From contig NC_087068.1 of NCBI RefSeq assembly GCF_963678635.1, forward strand, positions 12,218,027-12,282,026: DNA of 64,000 nucleotides. The letters are read 5' to 3'. The DNA comes from Symsagittifera roscoffensis (taxonomy: Eukaryota; Xenacoelomorpha; Acoela; Convolutidae). Both the position numbers and the translations under genes were made by a program. The notes under the pieces are model-generated. The model was given only the letters and a program-made list of their open reading frames with translations, had not been told where the DNA came from and searched no databases. Within the stretch, counting starts at the first letter, position 1; every line of letters begins with the position of its first letter. Positions 21,892 to 31,515 of this stretch are shown here, in pieces.

Positions 21892-22106
21892 TCAAGTCTG
21901 AATGCTTGTCATGGCCCAATTCGTCTGCATGCCAGTTTTTTTATAACAATCGGTCCATAAAATTGCATCTTTTAAAAGTTTTCTGCTGGCTTTCTTTTCG
22001 GTTATCTGATGTTTCGCTCTCCTAGCATTTGTTTTAGTCGCTGGCTCACTTTCACATAGTTTTTCCGCCTTCACTTTGCGTAAAATTAGAAAAAAATCTT
22101 CACCAG
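21892..22106 (-). pseudogene. ORF cut by the retrotransposon, downstream part
   Basis: The minus-strand frame ending at 21892 runs back towards the insertion. Its 60-aa tail is rich in Lys and Ala (KTNARRAKHQITEKKASRK, then LLKDAILWTDCYKKTG). If the retrotransposon and one 5-bp target copy are ignored, the same frame stays open across the insertion point and resumes at 29246, ending at a stop near 29315. No ATG lies near the far end and I recognise no domain. It may be an exon or an old transposon ORF. Confidence 0.4.
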
Positions 22107-22111
22107 CAGGG
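22107..22111. repeat. Target site duplication, left (CAGGG)
   Basis: CAGGG stands directly before the 5' LTR and again directly after the 3' LTR at 29241-29245. Five bases is a usual target duplication length for this class of integrase. Confidence 0.93.
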
Positions 22112-22370
22112 TGTGGTACCGTGTAGTACTGCTGCCACAGTAACCTCTGAGAATAGTGCTATTAATTATTCTGTTATGTATTGTTATTACTATTCAAGGC
22201 CGTTCATGCAGGCCAAGCGCAATAGTCATTTAGGACATTGCTGTTGAGATAGAGACATGAAAAGACAAGCATGATCTCAGATCTAAATTAAGACAAAGTT
22301 AGCAGTCTAAATTAAAACGTTTTACTTATTCTGTTTTACAATTACTTGAGTAAATCCAACAGTTATCACA
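22112..22370 (+). repeat. 5' LTR, 259 bp
   Basis: Begins TGTGGTACCGTG and ends CAGTTATCACA. It should hold promoter and polyadenylation signals, but I see no canonical TATA box and cannot place the U3/R/U5 borders. Confidence 0.95.
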
Positions 22371-25300
22371 TGGCGCAGTCAGCAGGATTCCTGTCCCAAG
22401 ACAACAGAACGGACATGGGGATTCCAGTATTTTGGACAACCGCGAACTCTGACCCTCCCTGGAATTTTAGGATATGCCTAGATCAATTTTTTTTGGCCGT
22501 AACCGTGAAGGAGAGTGTGGACCCGGAACTTTTGTTACAAGAACCAAAAGAAGTTCTGTTAGAACAGTTACCAAGACCCGAAACTCCAAGGGAAAACGAA
22601 AATGCACAAGCGATTGCTGATAGAGAAGCCAGAGACCAACTAGCTAGAGATAAAATTAACCTGGAAAATGAAGAAAGAAGAGCTAGAGGTCCAAAGGTTG
22701 GTCACAACGTATACTACAACGAGGTACAGAAAAGAGTCGCTTCCAGACTATTCCTGGCGTTGGGTACAGAAGGTAAGAAGAAATTCGTCCAAAAGAACCC
22801 CCATGTGGAAGTGTCAAAGTTAGAATTTCGAGAGATGGTGGCCTTGGCGAAAGTGTCATTTGACAAATCACAGAGCGTTACATATGAACGTTATAAACTA
22901 TTCAATCGATCACAAGAAACTGGAGAGACACTCGAGGCATTTCATGCAGCACTAACTGCACAAGCAGCAAAAGCTGAGCTAGGAACACTGGAGGATCAAT
23001 TAGTGCGGGACCTATTCATCTCGAAAATGAAGAATGTGGTATTACAAGACACATTGACATTTGAAACATTTTCACCGGAAGAAGTACTGAAAAGAGCGTT
23101 AAAGTTTGAACAAAGTAAACAGACAACACAGGCGTTTCAGAAAACTAACGCAACAACTGCAAGTACAGTTCAGATAAATGGGGCAGCGAAGATAAAACAA
23201 GAACCCATAATGAGTATCGGTAACAAGAATGCTAGCGGAAGAAGACAAGCAAACAGTGGGTATAGAAAGAAATTTGCAGACAGAAAGGAGGGGAGAAGTT
23301 TTGCAGATTCAAAGACGTGTACCCGATGTGGTCGAATATTTGGAGAAGGACATCTGAAGAAATGCCCGGCCATGGGTAAAACATGTAAGAATTGTTCTAA
23401 ACCGAACCATTTCGCTAAAATGTGTAAATCACAACAAGTGAATGAGATTGCAGAAAAATCATCAAGCTCAGATGAAGAGTGTAACCTGATTCAGTCATTC
23501 GAATCGTGTGAGGAATTCGAAATTATGTCGGTCGAATCAGAACTATCTTCGCTGGAAGAAATTGATGAATATATAAAAGGGCAATCGAATAAAAACAAAG
23601 AATCCGACAAGCACAGAAAGGATGTACAGAAGGTTGACATCAGAAGAAATACCCGATCGAAACAATTAAGGTCACTAAAGGCTCTGGTGAGAATCGATCA
23701 TCAGATCATAAATATGACCATTGATACGGGTAGTCCAGTATCTTTCTTGAACTGGGCGACTGCAAAGATGATTCTACAATCTTCGAAAAATACCAAGTTT
23801 ATTCCACGGGGGAATCTCAATTTGACTACAAAATTTGTAGACTACAACAAGCAGCCGATTAACATACTGGGTGCAATCACCACGAACATCCGTTCGGCGG
23901 GGTGGGAAGTGGTGGGAGCATCGTTCTTAATCACAGAAAGACGCACACGGTGTATTTTGGGGCTGGATTTACAGAGCAAAGTGGGAATACACACAACACA
24001 GAAGTTGGCACCAAAAGAGAAGACGAGGTTTGATGTCTTACTGTGCGAACAGTCAGAAGGTTGGAAAAACAAATTTTACAGTAAATTTAAGAATCTTTTC
24101 GATCGTCAAGGGTGCTCAAAAAATCATGTGGTTAGCACAAAGTTCAAGTACCCACTCTGCCCTTTACAAGAAAAGGGGAGACGCATTCCGATACACATAC
24201 AAGAGAAAGTGTACGAGGAAATGGAAAAACTGTTAAAAGAAGGGCATATAGAACGATTAGACAAATGCACTAGTGATTGTTTTATAGCACCTATTGTAAT
24301 AACAGTGAAAAAAGATGATTCCATTAAATTGGCGCTCGACGCCAAACCTATCAATAGACAATTGTTTAAAAACAAATATCAAATGCCAAATGTGGATGAA
24401 TTGATAGACGGTGTTAGCCAAATTGTCACAGCGAACACAAACGGGAAACTGCATTTCTCAGTACTAGATTTGAAGTACGCGTACAGTCAATTAAAGTTGA
24501 CTGCAGAGACAGCGAAACAATGCAATTTCAACATCATAGGTGGGCAAGCCACTGGTACATACAGATTCTTAACAGGGTTTTATGGTTTGGCAGACATGCC
24601 AGCAGAGTTTCAAAAAGCTATGGACAGAACATTAAATCATGCGGAAAACACGTTCTGTTTTCTTGATGATATACTAATTGTATCAAAAGGGAGTGAACAA
24701 GAACATGAAGAATTGATTATGAATGTCCTAAAAAAGCTAAATAAAGAGAATTTGGCATTAAAACTGTCGAAACGTGAATTTTTTCAACAGGAAGTGAATT
24801 GGTTGGGGCATAAGTTATCGTCGGACGGAATCTCTCCTAAAATCACAAAAACAGAAGCGATCCTAAAACTTAGCCCGCCAACATCACTGAAACAACTTAG
24901 ATCATTTCTAGGCAGTATAAATCATCTGGCCAAGTTCATCCCAAATGCGGCTACGCTAACAGAAAAATTGAGACCACTATTACGCGAAGAAAATGAGAAA
25001 AAGAAACTCAAAAGTGTAAAAATTCAAGTAAAAAAATTCGAATGGAAAGAAGAACATTCGGGAATATTCGAGTCAATAAAAACAGCGGTTGCGAATATAA
25101 CAAAAATTCATTATTATGACCCCAGTTTAGACACTAGGGTGAAATGTGATGCCAGTCACAGTGGGCTGGGCGCATCGCTAGAACAACAAAACGCTGAGGG
25201 GGAGTGGATACCAATCGCATTCGCTTCCAGGTACCTAAATACACAAGAAAAAAAATATTCCACAAATGAGCTTGAACTGCTTGCAGTTGTATGGTCGGTT

Positions 25301-28300
25301 GATCGATTTAAACACTATTTATTAGGCAAGGAATTCGTAATCGCTACAGATCACAAAGCGCTAGTCTCTGCCTTGGATGAAAATAAATCAAATAAAACGT
25401 ACCAATCTAGATTAACTAGATGGGTAGACAGACTATTACCTTACCAATTTAAGGTTGTTCATTTACCAGGAAAAGATATGGGTATAGTAGATTATCTTTC
25501 TCGAAATCCAAAGGGGGAACCCTGGCCGGAGTCAGTATTGGATGAAAAATTCGTAGTTACATCAATCGAAAGTTTCCATAAAGCTCTCGACTGTTTAAAC
25601 AGTCGGATAAATGATCAGTATAGGCTCGACCGGAACGAAAACGTTCTAGAATATTCTAGAATTGATCAAAATATGTCGATTAAGAACACGTCATCTACCC
25701 GTTGCTATAGCAACCAAAACGGTCCAAAATGGACAAAGCACGACCGGAACGAAAGAAATGAAGATTCGCGTTCGTTTCAACGAGAAAAGCGCGAAAATCC
25801 AAAAATCAGTATATCTCAAAATCGTCAGCGGATACAGTCGGTTCAGTCATTAGAAAAAACCAGCAAATTCTTAAATCAGAAATCGAGAAAAATGCAATCA
25901 GACGAATTAAAAATAGCGGAAAAGGAGCCCAACCGGAGAAAGAATGTCAGGATCCAGGAGAGAAATAACAACAATACCTTGAGAGAAGAAGTGACAACAA
26001 CGTTTCACAGGACTAGGATGATACGACCACACATATCAGAATCAGAGGAGTCGGACTTGGAACAAACAACACAGGCGAGGTGGTATTTGCCAAACACCCA
26101 AAGTGGACAATCAACGTCAACTGCTCAAGCAGTCAGCCCAGGAAAAAAAGGACCATCGACCTCAACTGTTTCAACAGCTCAATCAAAAATAGTCTCATTC
26201 TGGGAACTGGTGGGCTCAGGAAGGAGTATAGAACCCCCATTTGTAGCAATGGAGTTAGAGGCTACCTCGGGGATACAAAACCCGAAATCACCAGGTCTGT
26301 CCACTTCCGGAGACGAAGCAGAAGTGGGACAAATCGTCGAAGTCGATTTAACTCTGGATAGGGACGACCGGGATTACAGTTCAGGAACGGAGACTTGTGT
26401 AATCACACCAGAAAAAACAAGACACAATTCACGAAAATCTGAGTACAAACGGGGGGAACAGTTAATGGAGTCAGATAACCCACTTTCACTCGTCAAATTA
26501 TTTGACAAAAGTCTTCTTGCAGAACTAGTGTCGGAAGATACCTGGATGGACCGGCTAAGAAGAGTAGTCGAACGAAATGACAGACATGGTTTCGAGCTCA
26601 TGGGACCCTACACAAATCCTCTGTGGCACCAGATGTCGGTGGTAGACGATTGCCTTCTAGTAGACAATCGTTTGGCCGTGCCCGAAAAGTTGAGACAAGC
26701 AGTGCTCCGACGACTTCATCAAGGTCATCCTGGACAGGAAGCAATGTTGGAGGTCTCAAACTACCTGTGGTGGCCGCATATGCATAAAGACATAGTCAAT
26801 ATGGCCGAAGAGTGTAGAAGCTGTACTCGTTATGGTAAGAACGCTAAATACTTAATTCCCAAAAATTCGACTAAACCACTCCCACTGTTGTCACAGCCAG
26901 GTCAAGAACTACAATTAGATTATGCGGGCCCACTTGAAGATCATAAGGGGAAGAAGATATACTTATTAGTCGCTATTGATAGATACTCAAAATTTCCATC
27001 AGTCAAAGTAACAAAATCTACAGGGGGAAAATCAACAATAAAATTTCTCCGTACTTACATAGACACTCATGGAATACCGGAATCAATTAAAACGGACCAA
27101 TTTTCGGGGTTCAAAGGGAAAGCTATGAAAAAATTTTGCACCGAAAATAACATCGAACAAAAATTCTGTCCAGTCGGGGATCACCGAGGATGCGGCTTGG
27201 TCGAACGAACAATACAAACCATTAAAAGAAGATTGGGGGTAATGCTTCTCGACGAGAAAGTACAATCGATTAAATTATGTTTGAGTACAATAATTAGGGA
27301 CCTAAGATGGAATAAACAGAAATCAATAAAAGTGTCCCCGTTCGAAGCACACTTTGGCCGATTACCGAAAACGGAATTTAAGATTGTAAGGGATAAATTT
27401 TTGATGGATTCTGATCGTTTAGATAAAAAACACTTGGAGAGATCGGCACTAACAGCATCACAGCTGAAAAGGCGAATAGATCAGTCGAGGGAGAATGTTA
27501 AAATCATTCGCAAAGGACGAAATAGCAGGGATACAAGCCCTTTGTTTCGACACGACACGGCGATAGCAAAAGAGAGGGCCACAGCTAAAGAACTCAAACA
27601 ACTTCTAGAGGCAAACGCTAAGTGGAATGCCACCAGACGGGACCTCTCAGACAGCGAATTACGCCGGGTCGTAGATGAAACCAGTACGATAAATCCCGAA
27701 CTGAGGAAAGAACTTCTATACTCATGGGAACGTGGATTCATTGAAGACAAACAAACCAAATCAAAGGAGGATTTGTCTGGAAGTTTCCTTCGGAAACACG
27801 AACAAAGGAAGAGCGGGAAGGCCCTGACAATACCCTTAAAATCCAAGATAGTATCAGCGACACCATCGACCATCAAAACGGCTGCGGGTGCAGTATATAG
27901 AAAAAGCGACATTGCGCGATCTAAACTGTCCACACAGCCCAAAGTCTATAGTGCAGAGAAGAAAAGGAGCCCAACCGGAGAGGAACCGAGAAGTAAACAA
28001 CAAAAAACAGGAACACTCCCAGTACAGGAAGACAGCGATTCTGCCGAAGAACATGACGCGAAAGACCGGGGGCTGCAAGACGAAAATCTAGAAGATAGTC
28101 AGCTAAAAGAAAAGTTCCAAAACTCACCGAGCGTAGTCACATCAAGAGACACAAGAACCGGCGGAGGCCTTAACTTAGGAGGTAAACGGGAAAAACCGAA
28201 CAGAGCAGGACCGATAGTCCAGAACAAAAAACCGACAAGGGGCAAAACACAAGAATCAGGAACGACGAAAGCTGCCAAAACAGTTACTAAACAACGTGAT

Positions 28301-28885
28301 ACGAGTAACGAGGCAGTATACATACCGTCGTCGACACCAAAGGAAGCTCCTACTACCAAGAAGATCACAAAACAGACAAGTGAAAAAGAAATTCTGGACA
28401 CATTTCAAAACAATAACATGACATCTCAAGAATGGGAAGATGTAACAAATCAAGTGTTGACTCGCGGAGTCCAAAAAGAAGCCGAGAAACTATTGTCACG
28501 ACAAATGGACCCAGTAGATTATTCCACACCAGGATTTGCGGACGAATCCGATAAGGAGGAAGACACCACGACAGTCAGACGGAGTAATAGACAAACTAAA
28601 AACCAGGGACCGAAGAGGTATGGCAGTCCCGTATCACACTCGATAAAACTGATTGGTTGTGAGGACGATGTCACCGAGTTGAACCTGGCAGCACTTGAGG
28701 CCTACAGATTGCGACTAGCGAAGTTAAACATAAACACCAAGGAAGCGTCGGAAACTAACACGTTTGACAGGCTAGAGAGACACCTTTTCAAGAGAAAGTT
28801 TGGTGCTACGTCACTGGACGAGGCGGGATCATGGAACGTCGCAAGAAACAAAGAAGAAGTTTTAAAGAAAATAACAAAAGACTAA
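22370..28885 (+). CDS. Gag-Pol polyprotein, single 2171-aa frame
   Basis: This encodes all proteins for retrotransposition in the host cell. Rough residues: gag 1-310; zinc knuckles near 316-331 (CTRCGRIFGEGHLKKC) and 337-350 (CKNCSKPNHFAKMC); protease near 451 (IDTGSPVSF); RT near 620-830 with FLDD at about 763-766; RNase H near 920-1050 (KCDASHSGLG, STNELELLAVVW, TDHKAL); integrase zinc-binding site near 1449-1485 (LHQGHPG..CRSC) and DDE core with LDYAGP, IKTDQFSGF and LVERTIQ, the last two acidic residues 35 apart. About 470 further residues form a Lys/Ser/Glu-rich tail. Gag and Pol share one frame with no frameshift. The first in-frame ATG uses the last LTR base; the next is MGIPVFW 15 codons on. 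All catalytic residues I can check are present. Confidence 0.95.
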   Translation: MAQSAGFLSQDNRTDMGIPVFWTTANSDPPWNFRICLDQFFLAVTVKESVDPELLLQEPKEVLLEQLPRPETPRENENAQAIADREARDQLARDKINLENEERRARGPKVGHNVYYNEVQKRVASRLFLALGTEGKKKFVQKNPHVEVSKLEFREMVALAKVSFDKSQSVTYERYKLFNRSQETGETLEAFHAALTAQAAKAELGTLEDQLVRDLFISKMKNVVLQDTLTFETFSPEEVLKRALKFEQSKQTTQAFQKTNATTASTVQINGAAKIKQEPIMSIGNKNASGRRQANSGYRKKFADRKEGRSFADSKTCTRCGRIFGEGHLKKCPAMGKTCKNCSKPNHFAKMCKSQQVNEIAEKSSSSDEECNLIQSFESCEEFEIMSVESELSSLEEIDEYIKGQSNKNKESDKHRKDVQKVDIRRNTRSKQLRSLKALVRIDHQIINMTIDTGSPVSFLNWATAKMILQSSKNTKFIPRGNLNLTTKFVDYNKQPINILGAITTNIRSAGWEVVGASFLITERRTRCILGLDLQSKVGIHTTQKLAPKEKTRFDVLLCEQSEGWKNKFYSKFKNLFDRQGCSKNHVVSTKFKYPLCPLQEKGRRIPIHIQEKVYEEMEKLLKEGHIERLDKCTSDCFIAPIVITVKKDDSIKLALDAKPINRQLFKNKYQMPNVDELIDGVSQIVTANTNGKLHFSVLDLKYAYSQLKLTAETAKQCNFNIIGGQATGTYRFLTGFYGLADMPAEFQKAMDRTLNHAENTFCFLDDILIVSKGSEQEHEELIMNVLKKLNKENLALKLSKREFFQQEVNWLGHKLSSDGISPKITKTEAILKLSPPTSLKQLRSFLGSINHLAKFIPNAATLTEKLRPLLREENEKKKLKSVKIQVKKFEWKEEHSGIFESIKTAVANITKIHYYDPSLDTRVKCDASHSGLGASLEQQNAEGEWIPIAFASRYLNTQEKKYSTNELELLAVVWSVDRFKHYLLGKEFVIATDHKALVSALDENKSNKTYQSRLTRWVDRLLPYQFKVVHLPGKDMGIVDYLSRNPKGEPWPESVLDEKFVVTSIESFHKALDCLNSRINDQYRLDRNENVLEYSRIDQNMSIKNTSSTRCYSNQNGPKWTKHDRNERNEDSRSFQREKRENPKISISQNRQRIQSVQSLEKTSKFLNQKSRKMQSDELKIAEKEPNRRKNVRIQERNNNNTLREEVTTTFHRTRMIRPHISESEESDLEQTTQARWYLPNTQSGQSTSTAQAVSPGKKGPSTSTVSTAQSKIVSFWELVGSGRSIEPPFVAMELEATSGIQNPKSPGLSTSGDEAEVGQIVEVDLTLDRDDRDYSSGTETCVITPEKTRHNSRKSEYKRGEQLMESDNPLSLVKLFDKSLLAELVSEDTWMDRLRRVVERNDRHGFELMGPYTNPLWHQMSVVDDCLLVDNRLAVPEKLRQAVLRRLHQGHPGQEAMLEVSNYLWWPHMHKDIVNMAEECRSCTRYGKNAKYLIPKNSTKPLPLLSQPGQELQLDYAGPLEDHKGKKIYLLVAIDRYSKFPSVKVTKSTGGKSTIKFLRTYIDTHGIPESIKTDQFSGFKGKAMKKFCTENNIEQKFCPVGDHRGCGLVERTIQTIKRRLGVMLLDEKVQSIKLCLSTIIRDLRWNKQKSIKVSPFEAHFGRLPKTEFKIVRDKFLMDSDRLDKKHLERSALTASQLKRRIDQSRENVKIIRKGRNSRDTSPLFRHDTAIAKERATAKELKQLLEANAKWNATRRDLSDSELRRVVDETSTINPELRKELLYSWERGFIEDKQTKSKEDLSGSFLRKHEQRKSGKALTIPLKSKIVSATPSTIKTAAGAVYRKSDIARSKLSTQPKVYSAEKKRSPTGEEPRSKQQKTGTLPVQEDSDSAEEHDAKDRGLQDENLEDSQLKEKFQNSPSVVTSRDTRTGGGLNLGGKREKPNRAGPIVQNKKPTRGKTQESGTTKAAKTVTKQRDTSNEAVYIPSSTPKEAPTTKKITKQTSEKEILDTFQNNNMTSQEWEDVTNQVLTRGVQKEAEKLLSRQMDPVDYSTPGFADESDKEEDTTTVRRSNRQTKNQGPKRYGSPVSHSIKLIGCEDDVTELNLAALEAYRLRLAKLNINTKEASETNTFDRLERHLFKRKFGATSLDEAGSWNVARNKEEVLKKITKD
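22371..22388 (+). promoter_or_regulatory. Primer binding site
   Basis: TGGCGCAGTCAGCAGGAT follows the LTR with no gap. TGG pairs with the CCA end of a tRNA. I cannot name the tRNA without a set from this genome. Oddly, this site is also the first part of the coding region. Confidence 0.75.
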
Positions 28886-28981
28886 GGAAAAGGAGAACAA
28901 TTTTCTGTAAACTTTGAACAGCTCGTATTATTTATAAAATTTCATAAAGTATTATATAAAATTTTGTTGTTGTCAGGGGAA
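28886..28981 (+). promoter_or_regulatory. 3' untranslated stretch with polypurine tract
   Basis: Between the Gag-Pol stop and the 3' LTR are about 96 bases. The purine run AGGGGAA at 28975-28981 touches the LTR and is the likely plus-strand primer. A second purine run (AAGGAAAAGGAGAA) lies right after the stop codon. Confidence 0.75.
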
Positions 28982-29240
28982 TGTGGTACCGTGTAGTACT
29001 GCTGCCACAGTAACCTCTGAGAATAGTGCTATTAATTATTCTGTTATGTATTGTCATTACTATTCAAGGCCGTTCATGCAGGCCAAGCGCAATAGTCATT
29101 TAGGACATTGCTGTTGAGATAGAGACATGAAAAGACAAGCATGATCTCAGATCTAAATTAAGACAAAGTTAGCAGTCTAAATTAAAACGTTTTACTTATT
29201 CTGTTTTACAATTACTTGAGTAAATCCAACAGTTATCACA
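28982..29240 (+). repeat. 3' LTR, 259 bp
   Basis: Identical to the 5' LTR except for one transition at 29055. It is followed directly by the CAGGG target copy. Confidence 0.95.
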
Positions 29241-29245
29241 CAGGG
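29241..29245. repeat. Target site duplication, right (CAGGG)
   Basis: Matches 22107-22111. Confidence 0.93.
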
Positions 29246-29500
29246 AAACGAAGTTTCAACACCAACCACACACTGAAGTTTCGTAAGGGTCTATCCTGTC
29301 TCTCAGAGAGCTACTCAAGCTTGTTTGGCTGTTTGTTTTTGAGCTCCGTGACATCGAACTGTACTTGCTGACTTAGAAAGATAACGTTTGAGGGCCTCTA
29401 GGTAGGTTCTTGCTAGGCTAAGTTCTCTGAATTTTTTTATTTACATTTTAATTTGCCTGAAACTAGAGAGTTAAACTTAGATCTTAACTTAGAACCAGCT
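29246..29500 (-). pseudogene. ORF cut by the retrotransposon, upstream part
   Basis: On the minus strand, from a stop near 29315 to 29246, a frame stays open and continues, across the insertion, into the ORF ending at 21892. A second minus-strand frame at about 29436-29330 reads KFRELSLARTYLEALKRYLS before a stop. The composition is protein-like but no family is recognised. I infer that one older coding region, already frameshifted, was split by the retrotransposon. Confidence 0.35.
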
Positions 29501-29634
29501 TCGCTTGACCCGAAAAAAAAATCTTTCTCCGGCACCGAAAACCGCAAAAATTGTGGTATTTTATCGTTATCAAGGAAAGATTCTCTGGAGACATTTTTTA
29601 AAATTCCTGCTGGCATTTAAAGCTCTGGTCAATT

Positions 29635-29936
29635 CAGGGGCGGAGCTAGGATTTTCTCGAGGGGGGGGGGCGGATTTTCAAAAAAAAAATCGAATTTTTG
29701 TCGACCTTTTTTTTGAAAAAATTTTGAAAAAAAAACAGGCCAAAAAGGCTTTTTTAGGCACATTTTGGAAAATTTTGACCAAAAAAAATGCGTTTTATCG
29801 GCGCGCGCTCTCCCCTCAAAATTCGTATAAATAGTACAAAGGGGGACCCTTTGGGTCGCTAAGGGGTCGAATCCCTGAGTAAGAGGAGGGGAGAAAAGCG
29901 TCCAACCCCCCGCTCCCCCCACTAAATCTGCCCCTG
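29635..29936. mobile_element. hAT-like MITE, 302 bp, with 8-bp target duplication
   Basis: The ends read CAGGGGCGGAGCTAGG and CTAAATCTGCCCCTG, imperfect inverted repeats starting CAGGGGC. GGTCAATT flanks it on both sides (29627-29634 and 29937-29944), an exact 8-bp duplication as made by hAT transposases. It has no coding capacity. The interior is shared with elements at 41543-41907 and 63395-63702. Confidence 0.9.
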
Positions 29937-29944
29937 GGTCAATT

Positions 29945-31306
29945 ACTTTCAATTGATGATTGCTTTATATCAACGTGAATAAAATTTTTCGATTTTTAAG
30001 AACTTTCCCTGCATTATTGTGGATTTTTTAAAAAAGTTATCCGAATCATTTCTTTATTCGATCAATTCTTCAGCATCATTAAACTGAATTAAGCACAGTG
30101 CATCTATAAATCACCACGATCACCATATCACTAAAAAAAGTTTTCTATTTACGGTTATGCTAAAAAAGATATTCAAGCATTTTTTTCGTAAATGTTTTCA
30201 AGCTGTTTGAGTTGTACCCAAAATTGATATTGTTTTGTGAGTATGTGCTTCTGTTTTAAAAACATTGAAAAGTTCAGGCTAAAAAAACTAGTATTAAGAT
30301 AGAAAGAAATATGCACAACTGAAGTGTTAAAAGAAGAATAAAGACTAGAATAAAGAAGAATTAGAGAATTCGCTAAACGCTCTTTATTCATCTTTTTAGT
30401 GCCAAGGCTGGTTTTTGTTATGTGAAATTTTTTGGATGGTCATTCACGTGGCAACGGGAAGCAATGTACCTGAGGGCCGCATGTAAAACTGATTGGGTAC
30501 AAGATTTTGCTTTCGGAGGGCAGATTTAAGTGAAAATAAGATTGTATCGCAAAATAATTTTTTTATAGAAAGTTTTCCATCAGGATTTGTTTTCTGAACA
30601 TGTTTGATTTTTGAAGGCCTATTGCTTCCTCAAAAAACATCACTATACTTAGATTGTCCCTCTGAAAAAACCATGACTTTGCTTTATCGAAATCTAATTT
30701 AGTTCAGCCAAAGTTCACATTTAATCGAGCCCAAAGCTTAACGTATTCGCAAATTCGCATCAAAATTGAAACAATCTGTCGAACACAAACTTGTTATGCA
30801 TTTTAAATGAGTTATTTTGTCGGAAGGTTGCTATCGTAAAACAAGCCCAACCCAGGTCATAGTTTTTTCTCACTTTGCAAAGTAGATGTAGCAAAAAATG
30901 TTTCCAGACTGTTTATTGGTTATGCGTTTCATGAGCAATTTAAAATCCCAGTAAAAACTAAATTGAAAATCCCAGAAAATTGAATAAGCTAAAAAAAACT
31001 GACATCTAAAGCGATTGTCTCATTTTTGTGATTGATCTTTTTTGAAGCGTCCGCTGTTATTTTTGCTAGACTATTTTGACTACCAGGAGCAAATCTTTGA
31101 CTTTTTAAATTCGACGTTATTGTTTTTTCCGAGCTCTCCCAAAGTCTAAGAATTTGTTTGCACAGCCATTTCCGCGCGCAAAAAAATGCAAAAGAAATTT
31201 GCGAGTCATTAAGCGTTTAACTAAAATTTTTCTCCTCCTTTTGGTATACAATTTGCGCCTTTGACGTTTTTTTAAATTTAAATATTTGCAAACATACATC
31301 CTTGCT
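29945..31306. other. No gene recognised
   Basis: AT-rich, short ORFs only. The sequence CGAGCTCTCCCAAAG at about 31130 recurs at about 63355, a hint of a further dispersed repeat. Confidence 0.45.
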
Positions 31307-31312
31307 TTTATT
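31307..31312 (-). terminator. Candidate polyadenylation signal of the claudin-like gene
   Basis: AATAAA on the minus strand, about 205 bases after the stop codon of the claudin-like gene. It is the first canonical hexamer I see in that direction. Confidence 0.4.
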
Positions 31313-31515
31313 TCCTGTCTGTAGCTGGTAAAATAATTCAATCTCAAATCTTGGATTTCTTCTAGTTATAGAAGCTATCATGGGTTTTTCATGGCTATCT
31401 TCCATTGTTCATGGCTAAAATATATACAATTTCTTCTATTAATTAATTTACAGAACAGACAACGATGAAATCTTACATGCATTTTGTACAAAAGATATCT
31501 TCAGTATTTTTTGTT

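Larger units (their letters stand above)
22112..29240 (+). mobile_element. Complete Ty3/gypsy LTR retrotransposon, 7129 bp
   Basis: The structure is complete: 259-bp LTRs at both ends beginning TG and ending CA, a 5-bp target duplication, a TGG-initial primer site just inside the 5' LTR, a purine run before the 3' LTR, and one long Gag-Pol frame. The LTRs differ at one position (T at 22185, C at 29055), and the frame has no stop, so insertion is recent. No envelope ORF is present. The order protease, RT, RNase H, integrase is that of Ty3/gypsy, not Copia or BEL. Confidence 0.96.

Noticed and set aside
22346-22369. Eight-codon N-terminal extension of Gag-Pol inside the LTR
   Set aside because: It would begin at TTG, not ATG. 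The first in-frame ATG is at 22370.
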